Shown: one piece after another, positions 24,155 to 33,671 of the stretch
Layout: the number at the start of each line of letters is the position of its first letter
How positions within the stretch are numbered: the stretch's first letter is position 1
Assembly (NCBI RefSeq): GCF_020711235.1
Contig: NZ_JAJFAV010000001.1
Span: forward strand, 496,001 to 560,000
Direction of reading: 5' to 3'
DNA length: 64,000 bases
Source: Hymenobacter sp. 15J16-1T3B
GTDB taxonomy: Bacteria; Bacteroidota; Bacteroidia; Cytophagales; Hymenobacteraceae
Notes under the pieces: generated by a model
Seen by the model: the letters and a program-made list of their open reading frames with translations, nothing else
The model's database searches: none
What the model was told of the DNA's origin: nothing
Position numbers and translations under genes: made by a program

Positions 24155-24230
24155 AAGGTGGTAGAAAGAGAGAAGGGGTGGTGGTGGAGGTGGTGGTGGT
24201 CCGGGTGGAACCTGCCCAAATTGGGGCTAG

Positions 24231-24256
24231 CAATAATACTAAGTTTACATAGTATT
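24231..24256 (-). promoter_or_regulatory. candidate promoter and operator-like palindrome upstream of the PorE-like gene
   Basis: On the minus strand TATTATTG (24238-24231), one mismatch from TAnnTTTG, overlaps a 7-bp inverted repeat (AATACTA at 24235-24241, TAGTATT at 24250-24256). A CCA-rich tract lies between this and the start codon (about 24173-24208). Confidence 0.4.
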
Positions 24257-24279
24257 CCGCCGCTACTCCGGATTTTTTC

Positions 24280-24774
24280 CTAGCTGCCAGCAAAATAACG
24301 AGCCAGCCAGGTCGTTGCGGCCGGCGCAGGCCAGGCCGTTTCCAGGGCGGCGCGCTGGCTCACGGTGTTGTCGAAGTAAGGCGAATCGGGGCGCAGCACG
24401 CCGGCCTGCACGGCCTGCTTCAACTCGCGGCGCGGCACCAGCAGCACCTGCCCGTCGGGGTTCAAAAAGGCCATGTCTTCCTTGGCCAGCAGCTGCACGC
24501 CCAGGGCGGCTTCCAACTCGCGCACGAAGCGCACGGAAGCGTCGATGGAGCAGCCGCTGGCGTCGGCCACGGCTTCGTCGAGGCCGATGACGAGGAATTG
24601 CCGGTGGCGAAACTCGGCTGAGGCGCGTAGGGTGCGGCCGTGGCTGGTCCAGGCTTCGGAAAACTGCTGCAGGGCGGGCTGCACGGCGGCTAGCTCGGCG
24701 TCGGTGAGGGGGCGGCTAGCCTGATAAATCCAGACGCGGGCCGTGGCGGGGAGTTCGTGAAAAGCGACGAACAT
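24280..24774 (-). CDS. conserved Bacteroidota protein of unknown function (often mislabelled ABC transporter ATPase)
   Basis: 164 residues from ATG 24774 (MFVAFHELPATARVWIYQASRPL). A conserved DASGCSIDASVRFVRELE segment is present at about residues 68-85, followed by FLNPDGQVLLVPRRELKQAV. Homologous proteins in this phylum commonly carry the label ABC transporter ATPase, but there is no Walker A, signature or Walker B here. The paired Cys/Asp/Ser in GCSID may be an active site. No signal peptide. Not obviously in an operon; a hairpin separates it from the next gene. Confidence 0.75.
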   Translation of the reverse strand: MFVAFHELPATARVWIYQASRPLTDAELAAVQPALQQFSEAWTSHGRTLRASAEFRHRQFLVIGLDEAVADASGCSIDASVRFVRELEAALGVQLLAKEDMAFLNPDGQVLLVPRRELKQAVQAGVLRPDSPYFDNTVSQRAALETAWPAPAATTWLARYFAGS

Positions 24775-24842
24775 GGTAAGAAGTAAAGGTCGGGGCCGCA
24801 GCAACGAGGCCGGTTTTGAACCGGGCGCGGCCCAAAATGAGA

Positions 24843-24884
24843 AGGCCCGCGCCCCGGACAAAAGTTCCGGCGGCGCGGGCCTGA
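24843..24884 (-). terminator. hairpin after the CCG-domain protein gene
   Basis: A GC-rich stem AGGCCCGCGCC with GGCGCGGGCCT, with an inner CCGGA/TCCGG stem, lies 30 bases past the stop codon of the gene at 24914. A short T run (TTTT) follows on the minus strand. Confidence 0.7.
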
Positions 24885-24913
24885 AAGGTAGCAGGTTTGG
24901 CCGTAGGGCCGGG

Positions 24914-25813
24914 CTAGGCGTTGAGGCCTTCGGCGGAGGCCACCAGTTCGGCCAGGTCAAACACCTGCACGTTGTTTTCGCGCTCCTTGTTCTTCACCCC
25001 GTCGCTCATCATGGTCATGCAGAAGGGGCAGCCCACGGCGATAATGCCGTTATCGGACTTCTTGGGCGAGGGCGTGGCGCCTTCGTTGCCGCTTTCCACG
25101 CCGTAGAGGGCATCCAAGGCGGCCGCGTTGCCGTCGAGGGTGGCCAGGGCTTCCTCGGTGCGCTCCACGTTGATGTCCTTCTTGCCGGGCTCGGGTTCTT
25201 TCCACATCTGCGCGCCGCCGGCGCCGCAGCACAGGCCGTTGGCTTTGCTGCGCTTCATTTCCACCAAGTCGGCATCGAGGGCGGCCAGCACTTCGCGCGG
25301 AGCCTCGTAGATGTTGTTGGCGCGGCCGAGGTAGCAGGAGTCGTGGAAGGTGATGCGGCGGCCCTTGTACGATTCGCCGCCCTGCACTTTCACGCGGCCC
25401 TCGTTGATGAGCTGCTGCAGGAAGGTGCTGTGGTGAATGACCTCGTAGTTGCCGCCCAAGGCGGGGTACTCGTTCTTGATGGTATTGAAGCAGTGCGGGC
25501 AGGCCGTCACAATCTTCTTGATGCCGTAGCCGTCGAAGGTGGTGATGTTCTGCATGGCCTGCATCTGAAACAGGAACTCGTTGCCGGCGCGCTTGGCCGG
25601 GTCGCCGGTGCAGGTTTCTTCCATGCCCAGCACGGCGTACTTCACACCCACGTGTTCCAGAATGCGCACAAAAGCGCGGGTCACGCGCTTGTACCGGTCG
25701 TCGAAGGCGCCGGCGCAGCCGACCCAGAACAGCACTTCGGGCTGCTCGCCGCGGGAAGCGAGGTCGGCCATCAGCGGCACGGAAACTTGGCGTTTGGCTA
25801 CTTGCTCAGCCAT
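24914..25813 (-). CDS. (Fe-S)-binding protein with two CCG domains (HdrB/GlpC-like subunit)
   Basis: 299 residues, soluble, with two cysteine-rich CCG domains. The first includes FWVGCAGAFDDR, ETCTGDPAKRAGNEFLF and TACPHCFNTIKNEY; the second HDSCYLGRANNIYEAPREVL, LCCGAGGAQMW and GCPFCMTMM. These coordinate unusual Fe-S clusters in heterodisulfide-reductase-type electron carriers. It is the C-terminal half of a module whose membrane part is the next gene upstream on the same strand. The likely task is accepting electrons from a flavoprotein and passing them to menaquinone; the donor is not identified. A palindromic repeat fills the gap between the subunits. Confidence 0.9.
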   Translation of the reverse strand: MAEQVAKRQVSVPLMADLASRGEQPEVLFWVGCAGAFDDRYKRVTRAFVRILEHVGVKYAVLGMEETCTGDPAKRAGNEFLFQMQAMQNITTFDGYGIKKIVTACPHCFNTIKNEYPALGGNYEVIHHSTFLQQLINEGRVKVQGGESYKGRRITFHDSCYLGRANNIYEAPREVLAALDADLVEMKRSKANGLCCGAGGAQMWKEPEPGKKDINVERTEEALATLDGNAAALDALYGVESGNEGATPSPKKSDNGIIAVGCPFCMTMMSDGVKNKERENNVQVFDLAELVASAEGLNA

Positions 25814-25855
25814 ATTATCGGTTGACAGTTGTCAGTTAATCGTTGTTTATCAGCC

Positions 25856-25967
25856 CGTCATGTCGAGCGTAGTTGAAACATCTTGCCGGATAGTAATCTG
25901 TTCATTGAACGAGAAATTTACTATCCCACATCAGCTCGCGAGATGTCTCGACAAGCTCGACATGACG
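25856..25967. repeat. palindromic repeat, TCATGTCGAGC family
   Basis: The arms CGTCATGTCGAGC..GTTGAAACATCTTGCC (from 25856) and its near-complement ending CGACATGACG (to 25967) share also the inner words GGATAGTAA/TTACTATCC. The whole is about 112 bases, fills most of the 178-base gap between the two Fe-S subunit genes, and would fold into one long imperfect hairpin. A second short palindrome (TTGACAGTTGTCA) lies at about 25822. No coding potential. Confidence 0.75.
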
Positions 25968-25991
25968 TTCTTTTATTCTCTTTCTTCTGCC

Positions 25992-27359
25992 CTACTTCTC
26001 AGCCACGTACAGGTCGTCGGCCCAGTTGAAACGGTCGGAGGGCGAGAAGGCCCAGGGCGCCCCGTTGTTTTCGATGTTGGAGAACATCACGTTCAGCGAG
26101 TTCGGGGCGGCCGACTCTTCCAGCACCAGGTAGCGGCGCATCTCGATGATGCTGTCCAGCGGGTTGATGTTGACGGGGCAGGCTTCCACGCAGGCGTTGC
26201 AGGTGGTGCAGGCCCACAGCTCCTCGGGCGTCACCTTGCCGCGCACCAGCGTGCCTTCTTCGTCCACGTGCACGCGCTCCTCGCCCTGGTACTTGTTGGG
26301 CTCGAAAATCAGCGGCGACTCGTATTTCTCCTCGATCCGGTCGCGCGTGTCCATGATGATTTTGCGCGGCGAGAGCAGCTTGCCGGTGATGTTGGCCGGG
26401 CACACCGAGGTGCAGCGGCCGCACTCGGTGCAGGAGTAGGCGTTGAGCAGGTTCAGCCAGGAAAGGTCGTCGGCGTCTTTGGCGCCGAAGCGCTGCACCA
26501 CCGGGTTGCCCTCGGCATCCACGGGCGGGGCGGGCACCGGGTAGCTCGGATCGAGCATGGCCTTCACCTCGTGGGTGATGCTGTCGACGTTGGAGAACTG
26601 CCCCTGCGGGACCAACCTCGTGTAGTACACGTTCGGGAAGGCCATGATGATGTGGAAGTGCTTCGACGAGGGCAGGTAGTTCAGGAAGGCCAGAATGCCC
26701 ACGATGTGAATCCACCAGCCCACGCGCTCCAGCACGTGCAGGGCCGTTACGTTGTCGGGCATCAGGCCCACCAGCAGCGAGCTGACGGGGAAGGTGCCGG
26801 GCAACTCCACGCCTTCGAGCTGGTGCAGCTTCAGGTCGGCCGAGTTCATGGTGAACAGGGCCAGCATCAGCGCTACCTCCACGTAGAGGATAATGTTGGC
26901 GTCGAGCTTGGGCCAGGCGCGCAGCTCCACGCCGGTAAAGCGGCGCACGGGCTGCGTGCGGTTGCGGCGCCACCAGAAGGCGGCTACGGCGATGATGACC
27001 AAGGCGCCGAGCACTTCGTTGGTGGCCATCAGCACGTCGTAGAGCGGGCCGAGGAAACGCAGGACGCGGTGGGTGCCGAAGATGCCGTCAATCATAATTT
27101 CGATGACCTCGATGTTGATGACGAGGAAGCCGACGTAGACCACGAGGTGCAGCAAGGCAGGCGTGATGCGCTTGAACATCTTCTGCTGGCCGAAGGCAAC
27201 GAGCAGCGTCTTGTTGATGCGCTCCGACACGGAGCCGCCCATGTCGCGGTCCTTGCCGCGCAGAATGTTGGCGCGAATCTTTCGCACCTGCCACGCAAAC
27301 AGCCCGATGCCCAGGGCTGCGACGAGCAGAAAGAGAATTTGTTGAAGCACTTGTACCAC
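25992..27359 (-). CDS. membrane 4Fe-4S dicluster oxidoreductase subunit (HdrC/EtfD N-terminal type)
   Basis: 455 residues from GTG 27359. Membrane helices lie at about 5-22, 62-85, 98-125, 155-178 and 208-232, as in nitrate-reductase gamma/HdrE-like cytochrome subunits, with possible haem or quinone-site His residues (LLHLVVY, WWIHIVG). The soluble part holds two 4Fe-4S motifs, CTECGRCTSVCPANITGKLLSP and CTTCNACVEACPVNINPL. Together with the CCG subunit it makes the same set of domains found in single-chain ETF:menaquinone oxidoreductases (EtfD), but split in two genes. It probably feeds electrons from flavoproteins into the quinone pool. The promoter shows a perfect -7 box inside a palindrome. 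Confidence 0.9.
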   Translation of the reverse strand: MVQVLQQILFLLVAALGIGLFAWQVRKIRANILRGKDRDMGGSVSERINKTLLVAFGQQKMFKRITPALLHLVVYVGFLVINIEVIEIMIDGIFGTHRVLRFLGPLYDVLMATNEVLGALVIIAVAAFWWRRNRTQPVRRFTGVELRAWPKLDANIILYVEVALMLALFTMNSADLKLHQLEGVELPGTFPVSSLLVGLMPDNVTALHVLERVGWWIHIVGILAFLNYLPSSKHFHIIMAFPNVYYTRLVPQGQFSNVDSITHEVKAMLDPSYPVPAPPVDAEGNPVVQRFGAKDADDLSWLNLLNAYSCTECGRCTSVCPANITGKLLSPRKIIMDTRDRIEEKYESPLIFEPNKYQGEERVHVDEEGTLVRGKVTPEELWACTTCNACVEACPVNINPLDSIIEMRRYLVLEESAAPNSLNVMFSNIENNGAPWAFSPSDRFNWADDLYVAEK

Positions 27360-27402
27360 GGAACGGGGGGGAATGGTGGGCCGGCAAGATAGTAGGCATG
27401 CC

Positions 27403-27433
27403 GAATACTTTTGCTACGCTTACAAAAGTATTC
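27403..27433. promoter_or_regulatory. 11-bp inverted repeat carrying opposed -7 elements
   Basis: GAATACTTTTG (27403-27413) and CAAAAGTATTC (27423-27433) form a perfect inverted repeat with a nine-base spacer. The right arm contains, on the minus strand, a perfect TACTTTTG -7 element that would start the Fe-S membrane gene about 60 bases upstream of its GTG. The left arm holds the same element on the plus strand. It may be an operator for a dimeric regulator or a pair of facing promoters. Confidence 0.65.
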
Positions 27434-27467
27434 CGTTTTCGCCGCAAGATTTTTTTTGTTCAAAAAC

Positions 27468-27497
27468 TTGCTTTGTGAATCTCGCTGCGTAGTTTTG
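27468..27497 (+). promoter_or_regulatory. promoter of tRNA-Phe
   Basis: TTG (27468-27470), a 19-base spacer and a perfect TAGTTTTG (27490-27497) match the Bacteroidota consensus, 26 bases before the tRNA. Confidence 0.8.
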
Positions 27498-27523
27498 CGC
27501 TCCATTCAGCCACCAAGGCAACT

Positions 27524-27596
27524 GGTGATGTAGCTCAGCTGGTAGAGCAAAGGACTGAAAATCCTTGTGTCGGCGGTTCGATTCCGTCCATCACCA
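27524..27596 (+). tRNA. tRNA-Phe (anticodon GAA)
   Basis: A 73-base cloverleaf: acceptor GGTGATG/CATCACC, D-arm AGCTCAGCTGGTAGAGC, anticodon stem AAGGA/TCCTT around CTGAAAA (GAA at 34-36), T-arm GGTTCGATTCC, discriminator A. CCA is not encoded. It has its own promoter and terminator. Confidence 0.96.
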
Positions 27597-27600
27597 CAGA

Positions 27601-27637
27601 AAACCCACTCCGCATTGTGCAGAGTGGGTTTTTGCTT
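27601..27637 (+). terminator. terminator of tRNA-Phe
   Basis: Stem AAACCCACTC (27601-27610) with GAGTGGGTTT (27622-27631), continuing into TTTTT, five bases after the tRNA. Confidence 0.88.
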
Positions 27638-27763
27638 TTTGTCAGTTTTCATTTCGGCCCGACGCGGTCGGCGGGAAGCGGCGCGGAGTGCCGGGCAACC
27701 AGTGACCAACCGCATGGACTCTCAAGCGCCGGATGCGCATGCTACTCAAGAACTACCGCCAGC

Positions 27764-30472
27764 TCAGCCAGAAGCAGCCGGCAGCGGGATGCGGATGCGC
27801 ACAAAGGTGCCCACGGCGGGCGACGAGCCCGTTTCCATGTGCCCGCCGAGCAGCTCTACCCGGTCGCGGATGCTGCGTAGGCCCAGGCCAGCTCCTTTGG
27901 GCTCCGCGGGAAAGCCCACCCCGTTGTCTTCGGCGCGCAGCAGCACGTAGCCGGGCACCACTTCCAGCGCCAGGCTGGCTTCCGTGGCGTGGGCGTGCTT
28001 GACCACGTTCTGAGCCAGCTCCTGGGCCATGCGGAACAGGGCCACTTGCAGCGGCTGGGGCAAGGACCGCGGCAGCTCTTCCAGCTCCAGGTGGCAGTCG
28101 AAGCGCAGCTGCTTGGTGCTAATCGTGCGGCAGATATCCTGCACGGCGGCCTCCAAACCGTACTCGTTGAGCACCATGGGCACCAGCTCGTGCGAGAGGG
28201 CGCGGGTTTGGCGGATGGCGTCGGCCAGCAACTCGGTGGCGCGCCGCCACACCGGCGAGGCATCGGCGGGCTGCAGCTGGTCGAGCTGCAGCTTGGTGGC
28301 GTAGAGCACTTGGCCGACGCCGTTGTGCAGTCCCTCGGCAATGCGCCGGCGCTCCGTTTCCTGGGCGTCGAGCACGGCGTTGAATAGGGTTTGTTGCTGC
28401 TGCAGGCGCATGCGCAGGTTTTCCTGCTCCAGACGGTGCACGTCGGATACGTCCGCATCCACGCCCAGCAGGCGCACCGGCCGGCCGGCGGCATCGGGCA
28501 GCACCACGACTTTTACGCGCACGGTTTTCTCGACCGGGCCCACGCGCAGGCGCAGGGTTTCCTCCAGGTCGCAGGGGGCCTTGGTGAGGCAGTGCACGAG
28601 GCGCTCGGCGGCGGGGCGGTCCTCGGCCACCACGTAGTCGAGGTAGAGCGCCGGGTACACGGGGTGCCCGGGCGGAAGCTGGAAGAGGCGGTACATGCCC
28701 GCCGACCAGCGCATGCGTTCCGCGGCCGGCTCGTACTCCCAGCTGCCCAGCTGCGCTACCGCTTCGGCCTGCTCCAGCAGGGTAAACCGGCGCAGGTGCT
28801 CTTGCTGCGCGTGTTTAAGCGCCGTAATGTCGGCCGTGGTGGTGGCCACGCCGTCGTTTAGCCTCACCGTGGATTGGGTAAACCAGCCGTCGAACTGTTC
28901 GTGGGCGTAGTGCCGCTCGCTGCGGTCGGGCTGGCCGGTTTCGACGACCTGCTTGAGCGTGTCGAAGATGCCCACCTCGACCACGCCGGGGTTGCAGACG
29001 AGCAGGAGCTGGCCGATGACGTCGCCGTAGGTCTGCTCCGCCACGGCGTTGTTGAGCACCCAGCGGAAGTCGATGATGTCGCCCTGCTCGTTGCGCACGG
29101 CTTCAAACACCTGAATCATGTCCAGGGAGCTGTCGATGGTGGCTTGCAGCAGCGCTCGGCTGGCTTGCAGTTCCTGCTCGGCCTGCTTGCGGGGCGTGAT
29201 GTCCTCGGTGTTCATCACGAATCCGTCGCCCAGCTGCACCAGGGTCTGGTGAAACCAGCCGTCGAACTGCTCATAGCCGTAATACACCTCGTGGTCGACG
29301 GGCACGCCGGTTTCCGTCACTTGCACAAATAGCGCGAACAGGCCGGACTCAACTACGCCCGGGTTTTGCGTCAGCAGGCGCTTGCCCACCACGTTGCCGT
29401 GCTGCGACACCCAGACCTTGTTGGTGAACACCCAGGTGAAGTCGACGATGCGGCCCTGCTCGTCGCGCACGGCTTCGAAGGCCTGCACGCTGAAGAAAGA
29501 GCTGTCCAGGGTGGCCTGCAGCCGCTGGGCGGCCGTGTGCCAATGCTCCTCGGCGTGCTTGCGGGCGGTGATGTCGCTGCCCGTGCCGATCCACTCCACC
29601 AGCTCGCCGCGGGCATCGAGCACCGGCATGGCCCGCGAATGCACCCAGCCCACCGAGCCGTCGGCCAGGAACACGCGGTGCTCCAGCTCAAAGATGCTTT
29701 TGCTGCGGATGGCCTGCTCGATGGCGGCGGACACCACGGGCCAGTCTTCCGCCGGAATATAGGCCTGCAGCCACGAGTCGGTGGTGGTCGGCGTATCGGC
29801 CATCACCCGTTGGCCGGCCAAGCGGTACATCTGCCGCCAGTCGGCGCTCATCTGGTAAACCACGTTCAGGCTGGCCGTTACGAACAGGCGAAACTGCTCC
29901 TGCGAAGCCAGCAGGGCCTGCGCAGTGCCTTGCCGCTCGGTCTGGTCCTGCACCACCCCTTCCAGCCGCAGGGGCTGCCCGGCCGCATCGACGACCACCC
30001 GCCCGTGCGACTCCAGCAGGCGCCACTGCCCGTCGGCGCGCCGGATGCGGCGGGTGTACTGATAGGGCTGACGCTGCGCTATGGCCTGCGCCAGCACCCG
30101 CTGCACGGCGGCCGCGTCGTCGGGGTCGGAGCGGGCATCAAGCCAGGCCAGGGACGGGGCAAAGGTGCCGGGCTCTTGGCCGAACAAGCGGCACATGCCG
30201 TCGGAGAAGTGAATGGCGCCGGTGGCCACGTCCAGCTCGTAGCTGCCCAGTTGGGCCACGGCTTCGGCGGCCTTCAGGCGGGCTTCGCTCGCCCGGAGTT
30301 GCTGCTGGGCCTGGCGCAGCTGCTGGTTTTCCCGGTGTAGCTTGTCCTGCCGGGCCTGCAGCTCGGCAATCAGCGCCTGGGCCTGGGCCAGGCTGGTGAC
30401 AGCAGCGGCCGGTGGCGGTGTGGGGCCGGGCGGCTCGTGTGGAAGACGCCCGGCAAACAGTGGTTCTTCCAT
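27764..30472 (-). CDS. multi-PAS sensor histidine kinase (HisKA_3/NarL-type)
   Basis: 902 residues, soluble, no membrane segment. Five PAS-type domains fill about 60-675. The third and fourth (starting LQATLDSSFFSVQAFEAVRDEQ and LQATIDSSLDMIQVFEAVRNEQ) are clear duplicates of each other. The kinase is of the HisKA_3 class: ERRRIAEGLHNGVGQVLYATK carries the phospho-His (near residue 705), and the HATPase ends with NGVGFPAE, GAGLGLRSIRDRVELLGG. Such kinases normally partner NarL/LuxR-type regulators; none is adjacent. ATG 30472. It diverges from the receiver-kinase and receiver-CRP genes, so a shared sensory cluster is possible. Signals could be oxygen, redox or small molecules bound by PAS domains; none can be named. 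Confidence 0.93.
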   Translation of the reverse strand: MEEPLFAGRLPHEPPGPTPPPAAAVTSLAQAQALIAELQARQDKLHRENQQLRQAQQQLRASEARLKAAEAVAQLGSYELDVATGAIHFSDGMCRLFGQEPGTFAPSLAWLDARSDPDDAAAVQRVLAQAIAQRQPYQYTRRIRRADGQWRLLESHGRVVVDAAGQPLRLEGVVQDQTERQGTAQALLASQEQFRLFVTASLNVVYQMSADWRQMYRLAGQRVMADTPTTTDSWLQAYIPAEDWPVVSAAIEQAIRSKSIFELEHRVFLADGSVGWVHSRAMPVLDARGELVEWIGTGSDITARKHAEEHWHTAAQRLQATLDSSFFSVQAFEAVRDEQGRIVDFTWVFTNKVWVSQHGNVVGKRLLTQNPGVVESGLFALFVQVTETGVPVDHEVYYGYEQFDGWFHQTLVQLGDGFVMNTEDITPRKQAEQELQASRALLQATIDSSLDMIQVFEAVRNEQGDIIDFRWVLNNAVAEQTYGDVIGQLLLVCNPGVVEVGIFDTLKQVVETGQPDRSERHYAHEQFDGWFTQSTVRLNDGVATTTADITALKHAQQEHLRRFTLLEQAEAVAQLGSWEYEPAAERMRWSAGMYRLFQLPPGHPVYPALYLDYVVAEDRPAAERLVHCLTKAPCDLEETLRLRVGPVEKTVRVKVVVLPDAAGRPVRLLGVDADVSDVHRLEQENLRMRLQQQQTLFNAVLDAQETERRRIAEGLHNGVGQVLYATKLQLDQLQPADASPVWRRATELLADAIRQTRALSHELVPMVLNEYGLEAAVQDICRTISTKQLRFDCHLELEELPRSLPQPLQVALFRMAQELAQNVVKHAHATEASLALEVVPGYVLLRAEDNGVGFPAEPKGAGLGLRSIRDRVELLGGHMETGSSPAVGTFVRIRIPLPAASG

Positions 30473-31346
30473 GACAAACGACCCAGTCTATGATGGTGCT
30501 TGCCAAAGAACTGCCTGCGTAACCGGGCTTTTCTGCAGACGAGCCAAGGAGATGAAAGGGCGTGGCGGCACACGCGCTGCTGCTAAGTACGGCTCAGCAA
30601 GCAACAAGATCTGCTGGCAGCAGGCAAGCTCGGCCTGCTTTCGGTGGGCTGCTGCGGGCTTCGCCTGCTGAATCAGCAGGGCTGACCATCCGGAAAACGG
30701 TTCTGAAGCCTCCCAAACCGCTGCGGAAGACATCGGACGAAGCCGGACGTTCTGCGTTGCTTTCGGACCCTTTCCCAAAAAATCAGTCAACTCCTGCGTT
30801 TGCTTGTTCTCCCCTCAATGCTGTCGACATCGACCGGCGCGGCGTTGCGGGCTGACGCCTGCCCCAAAGGGTGCCGGCAATTATTACCACCGAAGCGGCG
30901 CTGTAGCGGACCGCACCGGTACCGGCTACGGGGTTGGTCGGAGAAAATCGGGCCGGCTGGCAAAACCGGGTAATGGTGCCCGCAGCGTCACGGCCCTCGT
31001 CCTGATGACCGGTAATGGTGGTCCGCTCCTACCCTGCGGTTGAGCTACCCGGGCCGCAAATTCCCGGGCTGCGCAGCCGCGGCATTCGGTGCGCCGGTTC
31101 ACCCAGGTTGGTTGCGCCGGTTTCCGCACTGCCATGCCATGAACGACGTGTGGCACGACGATAACCGGCTTTAGTTGAAACGGCTGTGCTTACCCGGCAT
31201 ACGTATAAGGCCTGAAATACAGTATCTTGGTACGTACGTCAGCCGCCGCTGAACCTGTCAGGCGCCCCCTCGCCTCCCGCCCCCGCCGGCTAGCGCGCAT
31301 TCAGCCTTTTCCCAACCGCCGGGCTCAGACGGTACTGCACCGCGCC
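30473..31346. other. gene-free region between divergent signalling genes
   Basis: About 870 bases with no convincing protein: the open frames here overlap on opposite strands and match nothing I recognise. Visible elements are two direct copies of GGTAATGGTG (30969-30978 and 31011-31020), 42 bases apart, and a one-mismatch -7 element (TATCTTGG, 31223-31230) before the receiver-kinase gene. It could hold regulatory sites, a small RNA, or the remains of a lost gene. Confidence 0.5.
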
Positions 31347-32556
31347 ATGAGCACCCCTACCCGCATTTTGCTGGCCGACGCCGGCTCTGCGTTTCACGAG
31401 CGGCTGCGCCCCCTGCTGCTGGGCCCGCACCCGCCGTTTTCGCTGGACTGCCCGAGCACGCCCGCGGCCGCCCACTACGCCATTCGCTGCGCCGCCCACG
31501 ATGTGTACCTAATCGACCAGCACTGGGGCCCGCAGGGCGGTTTGGCCTTCGTGGGCGAAGCGCTGCGCCGGGGCAGTTGCGGCCCGTTTATCCTGCTGAC
31601 CGATCGGCCCAGCGGCGGCCTGGAGCCTCTGGGCAGCCCGGCCGGCCGCGTATACTGCCTGCCCACCCGCCAGCTGGCGCTGGAGCAGCTGGTGCCGCAG
31701 CTGCACAGCGGAGTACAACTGACGCGCGAGTTGTTGCGGCGGCACCAGCTCAGCGCCGCCCTGCTGCGGCAGGTACAGCACCAGGCGCACGAACTGGAGC
31801 AAAACGCCATCCGCGGTCAGGTGCGGGCGGCCCAGGCCCAGCAAGCCTTGCGGCGCGAGCGGGAATTGAACGAGCTGAAGTCGCGCTTCCTGACCATGGC
31901 CTCGCACGAGTTTCGCACGCCCATGAGTACGATTCTCTCCTCTGCCGCTCTCATCGAGCGCTACACCAGCGGCGAAGACGACGCCAAACGCCGCAAGCAC
32001 GTGCTGCGCATCCGCTCGGCCGTGGCCAACCTCGACGGCATCCTGCGCGACTTCCTCGTGCTCGACGGCCTGAACCAAGCCAAGGTGCCGTACCACCCGG
32101 TGGCCGTGCCCCTGCCCGCTTTCGTGGCCGATGTAGCCGAAGAGGCCCAGCAGGTCGCCCGCCCGGGCCAGCAGGTAAGCTATGCCCACGTGGGCGCGGC
32201 CGGCACGGTGCTAACCGATGCGCAGATCCTCAAGAACATCCTGCTCAACCTGCTCTCCAACGCCAGCAAGTACTCGGACCAGGGCCAGGAAATTCGCCTG
32301 ACCTCGGAAGCCACCCCCACCGAGCTGGTGCTGACGGTGCAGGACGAAGGGATGGGCATTCCGCACGACGAGCAGCCGCGGCTGTTCACCGATTTTTTCC
32401 GGGCCCGCAACGCCGCGCGTATTCAGGGCACGGGCCTGGGCCTGTACCTCGTCAAGCGCTACGTGGAGCGCCTCGGCGGCCGCATCAGCTTCCTGAGCGA
32501 GCCGGACATAGGCTCCACTTTCACCGTACGGCTGCCCCTGCAGCCGCCCCCCAGCC

Positions 32557-32579
<23 letters not shown>
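31347..32579 (+). CDS. receiver-like domain fused to a HisKA histidine kinase
   Basis: 410 residues. The N-terminal ~120 residues resemble a response-regulator receiver (RILLADAGSAFHERLRPLL...DVYLIDQHWGPQGGLAFV...GPFILLTDRP), with Asp in LIDQ as the possible phosphoacceptor. A coiled linker follows (about 130-185), then HisKA with FLTMASHEFRTPMSTILSSA (His near 195) and HATPase (NLLSNASKYS, DEGMGIP, GTGLGLYLVKRYVERLGG). No membrane segments, so input comes through the receiver. ATG 31347 chosen because the receiver starts there. It overlaps the next gene by 23 bases, so the two are coupled and probably form a phosphorelay. Confidence 0.9.
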
Positions 32580-33591
<1,012 letters not shown>

Positions 33592-33671
33592 GGCCTCGCA
33601 TAAGCGCGTGCCCGAAGTAGCCCTCAACACCCGCCGAGGTCGACTTACCCGAGCTATTCGATGGTGCCGGG

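Noticed and set aside
22064-24283. 739-codon open frame opposite the PorE-like gene
   Set aside because: Shadow without recognisable domains; the minus strand encodes the lipobox, propeller and OmpA domains.
30488-30855. Two overlapping opposite frames of about 100 codons in the kinase gap
   Set aside because: Mutually antisense, no signal peptide, no recognisable domain and no promoter; random open frame in GC-rich DNA is likelier.
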